A stretch of 64,000 nt of DNA from an uncultured Pseudomonadota bacterium (GTDB taxonomy: Bacteria; Myxococcota_A; UBA796; SXON01), in assembly GCA_903900265.1 (NCBI GenBank), contig CAIUMM010000076.1, forward strand, positions 1-64,000, written 5' to 3'. The notes under the pieces were generated by a model. The model was given only the letters and a program-made list of their open reading frames with translations. It made no database searches and was not told where the DNA came from. This document shows, in pieces, positions 36,462 to 43,244 of the stretch. The position numbers and the translations under genes are program-made. Each line of letters opens with the position of its first letter. Positions within the stretch are counted from its first letter, which is position 1.

Positions 36462-37402
36462 GGAGCACCCGTCCAAGAAGTCAACGCGCTGTAGTCCACG
36501 CAAACCGGCCCGAGGTTCTGCCCCTGGTACCAGGCGTCCGCGCAGCCGTCGCAGGCGGCGTCCGACACTTCGTCCTCCGTGGCCAGCTGCCCGTCGAGGA
36601 ACAGGTCGTACCAGTAGCCGTTCGCGTCGCGCACGCTGATCGTGCCGCCGGGCTCCTCGGGACACGCACCGCCGATCCCGGAGTCGTAGAGCGTCAGCGC
36701 GTCGAAGACCACCGACGCGTAGTCACCGGCGATGCCAGACACCCCGCCGTTCATATAGAACATATGACCGTTATACGCTGGATACTCTATCGCGTTCAAC
36801 ACCAGATCGGGCGCCATGCCCGGCGTGACCCAAGAGCCTTCCGTTCCGGTACCGTCCCAGGAAAAACTACCTTGGGCGACGCTGTACCAGTAGGAGTACG
36901 AGCCGTCCACCGCGGTGAGCTTCACGTCGGCCGCGCTGCCGCCCAGGTTGAGCTCGTGGCCCTCAGCGTCCCACATCTGGGCGACACCGTACAGCTGCTG
37001 CCCGTTGTAGATGTTGCCGTCTCCAGGCGCATAGTCCGTGTAATTGTAGTAGAAGCTGTATCCGCTGAACGTTGACCCGCTGGACGTCGTACACCGGTCG
37101 TACCAGTACACGTTTCCGTCGGTCGCGTAGTAGTTCGGGCACCCCTCCTCTGCGGAGGACATGACCTCATTGTAGGCTGCGAACACCGGTGTTCCGGTGA
37201 TGCCGCGCCCGGCGTCCAGCGCCGTGGAGATCGCGACCGCCATCGCCTCGGCGTCAAAAACCGGCGTATCCGCGGTTCCCCCCAGATCCGGGCTGTACGG
37301 GACAGGCTCGTAGGGCGCAGCGACGCTGTCCGCGGCCTCCGGACGGCAAGCAAGCTGCAGCAACAGGACCAGCGGCATCAACCCTCCAATACGCTCTGAC
37401 AT
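36455..37402 (-). CDS. hypothetical Tyr-rich lipoprotein
   Basis: 315 aa. Lipobox LLLQLAC, then a Pro-rich linker and a Tyr/Gly/Asn-rich beta domain (VYWYDRCTTSSGSTFSG, SFYYNYTDYAPGDGN, NGHMFYMNGGVSG). Six or more Cys, some in pairs near the C-terminus (SDAACDGCADAW, GPVCVDY), suggest disulfides. No family recognised. First gene of the DUF1549-DUF1501-cytochrome set, so probably one of its components or its surface partner. The promoter should lie in the short gap before the rpsD terminator. Confidence 0.75.
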   Translation of the reverse strand: MSERIGGLMPLVLLLQLACRPEAADSVAAPYEPVPYSPDLGGTADTPVFDAEAMAVAISTALDAGRGITGTPVFAAYNEVMSSAEEGCPNYYATDGNVYWYDRCTTSSGSTFSGYSFYYNYTDYAPGDGNIYNGQQLYGVAQMWDAEGHELNLGGSAADVKLTAVDGSYSYWYSVAQGSFSWDGTGTEGSWVTPGMAPDLVLNAIEYPAYNGHMFYMNGGVSGIAGDYASVVFDALTLYDSGIGGACPEEPGGTISVRDANGYWYDLFLDGQLATEDEVSDAACDGCADAWYQGQNLGPVCVDYSALTSWTGAPW

Positions 37403-37441
37403 GTATCCCAGCGAATGGTGCCCGACGGTGCGCGCTCAGAA

Positions 37442-37502
37442 CAAAGAAAACCCCGACGGACAGGATCCGCCGGGGTCTGGTGGGGCGCACAGGATGCGCC
37501 CC
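37442..37502 (-). terminator. twin-hairpin terminator after rpsD
   Basis: Read on the minus strand after the rpsD stop: first hairpin GGGGCGCA-TCCTG-TGCGCCCC (37482-37502, perfect 8-bp stem), then CCCCGGCGGA-TCCTG-TCCGTCGGGG (37451-37475, one G-T pair) followed by TTTTCTTTGT. The second is a classic Rho-independent terminator. Both loops have the same five bases. Confidence 0.85.
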
Positions 37503-37515
37503 AGCGTCGCGATCT

Positions 37516-38133
37516 TCAGATCTGCTGCGAGTAGAACTCGACGATCTTCTGGGGATCGCACTCGAACGGGAGGTCTTCACGTTCCGGGGAGACCACCATC
37601 TTGCCAGCGGCGAGCGCGGCATCGAACTCGAGGAAGCCAGGACGAACGCGCGAGTTCGCGTGCTCGAGCTTGGCGGCCACGAAGGGCTTGGCCTTGCTCT
37701 TCTTGTGCACGGCGATGATGTTGCCGGGCTTCACGTGGAAGCTCGGGCGGTCGGTACGCACGTCATCGACGGTGATGTGACCGTGAACGACGAGCTGACG
37801 CGCGCCGGGGATGGTCTCAGCGAGGCCAAGACGCCACACGATGTTGTCGAGACGGGACTCGAGCAGCGTGATGAGGATGCGGCCGGTGGGGCCCTTACGG
37901 CGGCTCGCTTCGGTCACGTAGCGGCGGAACTGCTTCTCGAGCACGCCGTAGTGAAGACGAAGCTTCTGCTTCTCGGTCTGGCGTTCCTTGAAGTCGGAAG
38001 CCTTTGATTTACGACGAGCGCCGTGCTGTCCCGGAGGGTTGGCGCGCTTGAGCGAGCCAGCATTGGTAAGTCCGGGAAGCACCACGCCCACCTGACGGCA
38101 TTTCTTCAGCCGCGGTCCACGATAACGTGCCAT
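37516..38133 (-). CDS. rpsD: 30S ribosomal protein S4
   Basis: 205 aa, primary 16S-binding protein of the small subunit. N-terminus MARYRGPRLKKCRQVGV and the S4 RNA-binding domain around RLDNIVWRLGLAETIPGARQ and VVHGHITVDDVRTDRPSFHV are clear. Only one of the possible zinc Cys is present at the N-terminus, so it is the zinc-free type. It stands alone here, away from the rpsM-rpsK-rpoA operon where many bacteria have it. AAGGAG precedes the ATG by nine bases. Own terminator downstream. Confidence 0.97.
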   Translation of the reverse strand: MARYRGPRLKKCRQVGVVLPGLTNAGSLKRANPPGQHGARRKSKASDFKERQTEKQKLRLHYGVLEKQFRRYVTEASRRKGPTGRILITLLESRLDNIVWRLGLAETIPGARQLVVHGHITVDDVRTDRPSFHVKPGNIIAVHKKSKAKPFVAAKLEHANSRVRPGFLEFDAALAAGKMVVSPEREDLPFECDPQKIVEFYSQQI

Positions 38134-38154
38134 GTTATTGGCTCCTTGGGTGCA

Positions 38155-38169
38155 AAAGCCCTTGCGGGC
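38155..38169 (-). promoter_or_regulatory. hairpin in the rpsD leader
   Basis: On the minus strand AGCCC-GCAA-GGGCT with a GNRA-type loop is followed by TTTT and lies about 20 bases upstream of the rpsD start, just before the ribosome-binding site. It could be an attenuator or an S4 binding site, since S4 commonly represses its own translation. Structure is seen; function is inferred. Confidence 0.4.
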
Positions 38170-38347
38170 TGGGACCGTGCCGGGGGTACCTTGGATGCTC
38201 AGGATTGAGCTCGCGGGCCGGCGCGGACCACCTGTTACAGGCGGCCCCGGCGGCTAACGAGTTCTGTGCGCGCTGGCAAGGTGAAGCCGCAGAGAACCGC
38301 CGCGGGCCATGCCCTCGACGCGCGTCCATCTGCGATAAAGGAGCCCC

Positions 38348-38830
38348 ATGTCTGACCTCAAACTGGCTTTACTCGGCGCGCTCAAGCAAAAAGGCATCCC
38401 GGAGCCTGTAGCAGCTCCTGCCGCGGCTGCGGCCGCACCGGTGGGGCTCGCCGCGCTGCCAGACCCGCTGCAGAGCGAGTGGGTCGCGGCGATGCGCGCC
38501 CAACGCGTTGAAATTCCGGCGGGCGCGACGATCGGGCAACTCACGTCGCGCTCCGATGTGCACGCCAAGGAGCTAAAAGGCGCCGGGCGGGCCCGGGACG
38601 CGGCGGCGCTGACCCAGCTGAAGGAGCAGTTTCTGCGCGAGCGCGAGCGCAGAGCTTGGGAGATGGTGAAGGAGCGTTTTTTCGCGTTGGAGCTCAATGA
38701 AAAAGCGTACCGCGCGCTGAAGCAAGAGGGCGCGGACCCGGTGAAGGTACTCGCCCGGTTGACCAGCAAGAAAGCCGAGGAGCTACGCGGGATGGGCGCG
38801 GCGCGCGTGCGCGAGGTGCTGCTCGGCTAA
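38348..38830 (+). CDS. small helical protein of unknown function
   Basis: 160 aa; AAAGGAG seven bases before the ATG. An Ala/Pro-rich stretch (about 19-35) follows a short N-terminal helix, then charged helices (LKEQFLRERERRAWEMVKE). The C-terminus KVLARLTSKKAEELRGMGAA resembles a helix-hairpin-helix end and may bind nucleic acid; this is weak. No signal peptide, so cytosolic. Its last 48 bases overlap the 3' end of the convergent methyltransferase gene. Divergent from rpsD with a 214-base gap. Confidence 0.68.
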   Translation: MSDLKLALLGALKQKGIPEPVAAPAAAAAAPVGLAALPDPLQSEWVAAMRAQRVEIPAGATIGQLTSRSDVHAKELKGAGRARDAAALTQLKEQFLRERERRAWEMVKERFFALELNEKAYRALKQEGADPVKVLARLTSKKAEELRGMGAARVREVLLG

Positions 38831-39436
38831 ACGGGGTAGCGTGGCGGGCTTGCCCAGTGCTTCTAAGCGCTGAATCTCGGCGGAGAGCCGAGCCCCCAGC
38901 GCATCGACGTCACGCTGCGCCCGAACGCCCCACGCCAGCTCAAGCGCGTCCGGCGCGTCCGGCGCGGCGCCAGGGACCAGCACCAAGACGCCGTAGTAGC
39001 GGCCCGCGTCCCAACAGCCGCGCTCGCGAGCGACCGACCACCCGACATGCGCAGCCCAGCGCCGCACGGTCTCCCCGGTGTCGTTGGGCTGCACGATCGC
39101 GGCGCCGATGCGCGCGCGCGCCGCATCCAGCACGCCCACCGCCGTCCCGGACCCCATCCCACAGATACTGACCACATCGACCCAGCCGTCCACCCCGTCA
39201 AGTCCGTCGCTCAGGCGCACGTCCAAGTCCAATCCGAGCTTTCTCGCGTTCTCCCGAGCGAGCACGCAAGGCGCCTCGTGCACGTCGACCGCGATCGCCC
39301 GCGAGAGCGCGCCCCGGTGCAGCAGCGTCAGCGGCAAGCCCGCGTGGTCGCAGCCTACGTCCACGTAAACGGGCGGCACACCCAAAAGATCCGATGAGCC
39401 GACCAGCCGCTCCACCTCTTCCGCGACCACCGCCAA
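38783..39436 (-). CDS. TrmK-like tRNA (adenine-N1)-methyltransferase
   Basis: About 217 aa. SAM-dependent Rossmann methyltransferase of the TrmK/COG2384 type, which methylates N1 of A22 in tRNA in some bacteria. Motifs: VDVGCDHAGLPLTLL (SAM site), AIAVDVHEAPCVLARENARK, and VVSICGMGSG replacing the usual GMGG motif, then IVQPNDTGETVRRWAAHVGW. Start is uncertain: the plausible N-terminus LTRRLAVVAEEVERL would begin with CTG at 39448 overlapping the upstream stop (CTGA); TTG at 39436 and GTG at 39430 are the first conventional starts, and TTG is reported. Coupled to the B3/4 gene. Confidence 0.78.
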   Translation of the reverse strand: MAVVAEEVERLVGSSDLLGVPPVYVDVGCDHAGLPLTLLHRGALSRAIAVDVHEAPCVLARENARKLGLDLDVRLSDGLDGVDGWVDVVSICGMGSGTAVGVLDAARARIGAAIVQPNDTGETVRRWAAHVGWSVARERGCWDAGRYYGVLVLVPGAAPDAPDALELAWGVRAQRDVDALGARLSAEIQRLEALGKPATLPRLAEQHLAHARRAHPA

Positions 39437-39444
39437 TCGGCGGG

Positions 39445-40098
39445 TCAGCGCGCGGATGGGGCCTCGGGGATCACGGCGACGGTGGTCGCGCCAGCGGCAG
39501 CGAGCAGCGCGCGGTACCAGTGGGTGGCGGCGGCGAGCGCACCCTCGTGACCCCTTACGCCCCAGAGCACGGAGAGCGTGCGTACGGTGCCCGCGTGCGT
39601 CTTGGTGCGCTGGGCGTCCTTGACCGCGTTCGCGCACGGTCCCTGACCGTCAAAGAGGCAAAGCAAGCCCTCAATATCGATGGTCTGCCCCGAAGCGTTG
39701 AACACATACTCGCTCTCGGCGGGCGCGACGCGGATCTCCAGATCGCCGACCACCCGATCCAGATCCACCACCGAGATCGGAAACCCGGTGTGCAGCGAGA
39801 CTGCGTTGCAGGCATCCACCGCCGGGTTGATCGGGCCCAGAAAGCCGCCCTCCGCGGCTTTGATCAGGTATTCCGACGCCGGTTTTGAACGACCGGTAGG
39901 CTTGAAACCTCCCGCACGCAGCAAGTCCCGGATCGCCGCACGAAGCACGTCCGAAGAGCGCGACACGGTAGGCGGAATCTCGGCGTTGTTCGCGAGGAGC
40001 GGCGCGATTGCTCCATCCGCAAGCTCGCCAAGCGGCGCAGCAAAAACGGTGGTGAACGCCGAAGGGACGAGGAGCGAATGGGGGGCGACGGTAAGCAC
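39445..40098 (-). CDS. free-standing B3/4 domain protein
   Basis: 217 aa, GTG start. The central block GGFKPTGRSKPASEYLIKAA ... NPAVDACNAVSLHTGFPISV ... LDRVVGDLEIRVA is the B3/4 fold also found in the editing region of the PheRS beta subunit. Such stand-alone proteins are suspected to hydrolyse mischarged tRNAs or related compounds; not proven. Cytosolic. It lies directly upstream of a tRNA-methyltransferase-like gene, which supports a tRNA-linked role. The stop at 39445 falls inside the start region of that gene. Confidence 0.8.
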   Translation of the reverse strand: MLTVAPHSLLVPSAFTTVFAAPLGELADGAIAPLLANNAEIPPTVSRSSDVLRAAIRDLLRAGGFKPTGRSKPASEYLIKAAEGGFLGPINPAVDACNAVSLHTGFPISVVDLDRVVGDLEIRVAPAESEYVFNASGQTIDIEGLLCLFDGQGPCANAVKDAQRTKTHAGTVRTLSVLWGVRGHEGALAAATHWYRALLAAAGATTVAVIPEAPSAR

Positions 40099-40162
40099 GC
40101 CGGTGCTCTAACCAACCCGAGGAACGCCGCGCCTGCGCTGGCGTTTCTGGATACGGGGCGGC

Positions 40163-41797
40163 ATGGCCGGTGACGACAAAGCCCTCTACCTCACGCTCGC
40201 TCCCGAATTCGGAGGCACGCGATTCGGTCCGTTTGAAGGCATCGAATGCCGCCTCGGCTCGAATAAGGATCGATGCCACATCACCATCCCCGAGGGGCTC
40301 GGCGTGCTGCAAGAGCACTGCAAGGTGCTTCGCCAGGGGCCGTCGAACCTGATCCTCACGCCGACCGAGCGCTCTGCCGGAGTCTACCTCTGGAAAGGCG
40401 ATGCGCGGAGCCCGGTGCAGATCTCCACGCCTACGGCGGTGCGCCCCGGCGACAGCTTCGCGTTGGTGACGCCCGACGGCCCCAAATTTCAGATTGAAAT
40501 CGCAGCGTTACCGCCAGACCTGCTCGCACAACGCACGAACAAGGGAAAAAAGAACGCCCGAGGCCTGACCGCGGACAAATTCGCCGCAGAAGGGCGCCGC
40601 ATGGCCTTAGGTCGGCTGCTCACCATCGGCCCGCTGCAATGGGCAGCCCAAGCCTGGTATTTTGTACAATCGGGGTCGATCTGGCAGCCCCGCTACATCA
40701 TCGCCGGCGCGATCATGATGGGCGGCTACCTGACGACCGGGCTGGCGTCATGCACCGCGCTCAAGTTCAAGGCCGACGCGTTCACCGCGACCAAGAAGGC
40801 TGAGACCTGCACGGAGAACCTCGCTTATGCCAACAACATGGGCGGCAGCGTCGAGAACTTCCAGTTCGACCAGCTTGCAGCGACCATCCTCGGCGTACCG
40901 GAGATCGGCGCCGCGCTCAAAAAAGACGACTTACTGCTCGGCAAAGTCAAAGAAGAAGCCAAGTCCATCGCGGCGAACCCGGATCCCTACTCGTGGATGT
41001 TCGAAGAGACCAATCGCGTCGAAGACTTCGCCCGGTTCCGGGAGCGCGTCGACAAGTCCGAACGGCTCGATCTCGGCAGCAAGCGCCTGCTCCCCTACCT
41101 CGCCGCCACGCGCAAACGCCTGCAGGGCGACTGGGACGCCGTGCTCGACTCCAAACAGGCCGAGAGCTGCGGACGCGGTGCCATTCGCCTCACCTACCGG
41201 CAGGCAAAGAACTTAGGTCTGAGCGCTGTCTACCTCGACGCGTACGTACAGGGCGACGCGACGGTAGAGGCCAATGACGACCCCTCGCGCACCAAGCTGC
41301 TGGCGCGCACCGCAGAGGCCGCGGGCGAGCCTACGCCCACCAGCGACATCGTCAGCACCGCCGAGATCCTCCGTCAGGGCGACGCGACCTGCTTCTACGG
41401 CGTCGGCGACGACGACCGAGAAGACGAAAACAAGGTCGTGAAGATGCTGAACGAACAAGTCGGACGCGACGTCGACGGGCTGCAAAACCCCGAGGATGGT
41501 CAGGGCGTCGTCGCGCGCATCGCCAAGGTGTTCGCTGCAGATGTGCCCGGTGTGAACTGGGCGGGCTCCCGGCCCCCCACCCTCAGCTTCGCCAAGGGCA
41601 CCGTGTCGGGCTCCTTGAAGGAGTCTCCGGGCGGCGACTGGGTGCTGAAAAAGACCGCCGAGATCATCGCACGCGCGATGATGATCCCGTGCGACGGCGT
41701 GCTCAATCGCGACAAAAAAAAGGTTGAAGCAACATTTGGCCACCTGCCCGACGCTGTTCCCTGCCTCGTCCTCAACTACCGGATGAGCCACGAGTGA
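40163..41797 (+). CDS. FHA-like membrane protein
   Basis: 544 aa. N-terminal about 115 residues look like a divergent forkhead-associated domain (GIECRLGSNKDRCHITIPEG, QEHCKVLRQGPSNLILTP, VRPGDSFAL), which in the family binds phosphothreonine. One hydrophobic segment (IIAGAIMMGGYLTTGLASCTAL, about 180-200) follows, then a 340-residue domain without recognised family containing several Cys. Topology suggests a cytosolic FHA part and an extracytoplasmic C-terminal domain. First gene of a plus-strand series that also contains a TerB-FHA ABC transporter at 43245, so the two may share a phosphoprotein signal. Confidence 0.7.
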   Translation: MAGDDKALYLTLAPEFGGTRFGPFEGIECRLGSNKDRCHITIPEGLGVLQEHCKVLRQGPSNLILTPTERSAGVYLWKGDARSPVQISTPTAVRPGDSFALVTPDGPKFQIEIAALPPDLLAQRTNKGKKNARGLTADKFAAEGRRMALGRLLTIGPLQWAAQAWYFVQSGSIWQPRYIIAGAIMMGGYLTTGLASCTALKFKADAFTATKKAETCTENLAYANNMGGSVENFQFDQLAATILGVPEIGAALKKDDLLLGKVKEEAKSIAANPDPYSWMFEETNRVEDFARFRERVDKSERLDLGSKRLLPYLAATRKRLQGDWDAVLDSKQAESCGRGAIRLTYRQAKNLGLSAVYLDAYVQGDATVEANDDPSRTKLLARTAEAAGEPTPTSDIVSTAEILRQGDATCFYGVGDDDREDENKVVKMLNEQVGRDVDGLQNPEDGQGVVARIAKVFAADVPGVNWAGSRPPTLSFAKGTVSGSLKESPGGDWVLKKTAEIIARAMMIPCDGVLNRDKKKVEATFGHLPDAVPCLVLNYRMSHE

Positions 41798-41806
41798 GCG
41801 ACGAGG

Positions 41807-41835
41807 TTGATACGAATCCCGAACTGGCATATACT
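41807..41835 (+). promoter_or_regulatory. predicted sigma-70-type promoter
   Basis: TTGATA (41807-41812) and TATACT (41830-41835) are separated by exactly 17 bases; transcription would start about 41842 and the lipoprotein ATG is at 41859. A good match to housekeeping consensus in a GC-rich background. Confidence 0.7.
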
Positions 41836-41858
41836 GCGCCGCCTCCGGAGTACGAACC

Positions 41859-42725
41859 ATGTCCATGTCTAGCGTCGCCTCGGCCAAACTCTCTTTGATC
41901 GTCGCGCTAACCGCGCTCTCCCTGCAAGCGTGCTCTGGAGAGGCGCCGGCCCCGGAAGCCAAGCCCGCCGAGGCCCCTTCCACCGAGAAGGCCGCGCCCG
42001 CAGCTGAGATCTCCATCGCTGACCTGCAGGCCAGCGCACAGAACGTCACGCTCGCCCCCTCGCCCGCTGAGATGCAGAAGGCGATGGAGAAGGCCGGGAT
42101 CGCCGACGGTCTCTCCAAGTTGGTCGCCGACCGTCCGATGAAGATGGACGTCGCGAACAAAGACGTCATCGCGGTCCGCACCGGCGTGGTGCTCGCCGAC
42201 TGCTTGCTCACCGTGAAGGACGCCCCGAAAGAGAAGCTCGTCGCCCGCCTCGAACAGGTCAAAACAGGCCTGCTCGCCCTCGGCGCCGGTAACGACATTC
42301 AGGTCACCATCACTGAGCTCAGCGCCCAGATCACGAACGACGCCATTTCCCGCGATGACCTCGTGAAGCAGCTGGACGAGCTCCACGGCGCGATCATCCC
42401 CGAGATCCGCTTCGAAGCTGGCGAGCGCGCAGTTCCGCTCATTCAAGCTGGCAGCTGGCTTGAGGGCTCGAACCTCGTCTCCAGCGCCATCGTCACCGCA
42501 AACAAGCCCGACGCCGGCACCCAGCTGCTCCGCCAAGCGGACGTGGTGGACTACTTCTTGAAGTACGTCAAAACCGAAGGCGCTGACAAGGCCGCGGATT
42601 CCGTGATTCTGCAGCTTGAAGGCACGCTGAACAAGCTCAAAGAGATTGCCGCCAAGCCCACGCTCACGCTGGACGATGTAAAGGATGTCAAGGCGCAGAC
42701 CGACTCGGTGCTGGCGCTCCTCTGA
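41859..42725 (+). CDS. hypothetical helical lipoprotein
   Basis: 288 aa. Signal peptide with lipobox LSLQAC (Cys 25), then an Ala/Pro/Glu linker (28-50) and an all-helical domain (SPAEMQKAMEKAGIADGL, EKLVARLEQVKTGLLALG, ISRDDLVKQLDELHG). No family recognised. GGAG lies nine bases before the ATG, and a consensus promoter is placed 25-50 bases upstream. Followed by a small exported protein and the FHA-ABC transporter; whether it belongs to that transporter is unknown. Confidence 0.78.
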   Translation: MSMSSVASAKLSLIVALTALSLQACSGEAPAPEAKPAEAPSTEKAAPAAEISIADLQASAQNVTLAPSPAEMQKAMEKAGIADGLSKLVADRPMKMDVANKDVIAVRTGVVLADCLLTVKDAPKEKLVARLEQVKTGLLALGAGNDIQVTITELSAQITNDAISRDDLVKQLDELHGAIIPEIRFEAGERAVPLIQAGSWLEGSNLVSSAIVTANKPDAGTQLLRQADVVDYFLKYVKTEGADKAADSVILQLEGTLNKLKEIAAKPTLTLDDVKDVKAQTDSVLALL

Positions 42726-42789
42726 TCCTGCGGGCGCTGCGCTCGGCTCCTACCGTTTATTTGTGCTTGCTTACTTGAAAGAGGTCGCC

Positions 42790-43224
42790 ATGCGTCACTT
42801 CCTCCTCGCCATCTCGCTTCTCGCCGCCACCAGCTTCTACGCCCAGCCCGCCCGCGCGGATGAGGGCGAGGCCGAAACGTGCCTGCGCTCCAAGATCTGG
42901 GAAGGCTACAGCACCGGCTGGGCAGTGCGCACGTCCACGAAGGCGACGCTGACCGCGGGCGCGCACAAAGTCTACTTGGTCACCTTGTACGCCGGAAACG
43001 AGTACAAGCTGCTCGCCTGTGGCGACGCGAACGTCAGCAACGCCGACCTCGTGCTCTACGACCACGCGGGCAAGCAGGTCGCCGCGGACACCAGCAATGA
43101 TCGCGAGCCGACCATCAGCTTCACGCCCCAAAGCACCGACACCTACTACATCGCCGCTCACGCCTCGCGCTTGAACGGCGATGCGCAGACCGGCGCCCTT
43201 GCGACTGCGGTGACCTACAAGTAG
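42790..43224 (+). CDS. small exported beta-rich protein
   Basis: 144 aa from ATG at 42790 (GAGG upstream). Cleavable signal peptide (MRHFLLAISLLAATSFYAQPARA). The mature part is a small beta sandwich with two Cys (ETCLRSKIW and KLLACGDANVS, probably a disulfide) and features of a PPC-type prepeptidase C-terminal domain (NADLVLYDHAGKQVAADTS, TDTYYIAAHAS). That similarity is tentative. Lies 20 bases before the ABC transporter gene. Confidence 0.75.
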   Translation: MRHFLLAISLLAATSFYAQPARADEGEAETCLRSKIWEGYSTGWAVRTSTKATLTAGAHKVYLVTLYAGNEYKLLACGDANVSNADLVLYDHAGKQVAADTSNDREPTISFTPQSTDTYYIAAHASRLNGDAQTGALATAVTYK

Positions 43225-43244
43225 GCAGCGGAGGCGGGGAGACC

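Noticed and set aside
38170-38340. Possible tRNA in the rpsD upstream gap
   Set aside because: No cloverleaf could be drawn; no T-loop GGTTC with matching acceptor stem at the right spacing.
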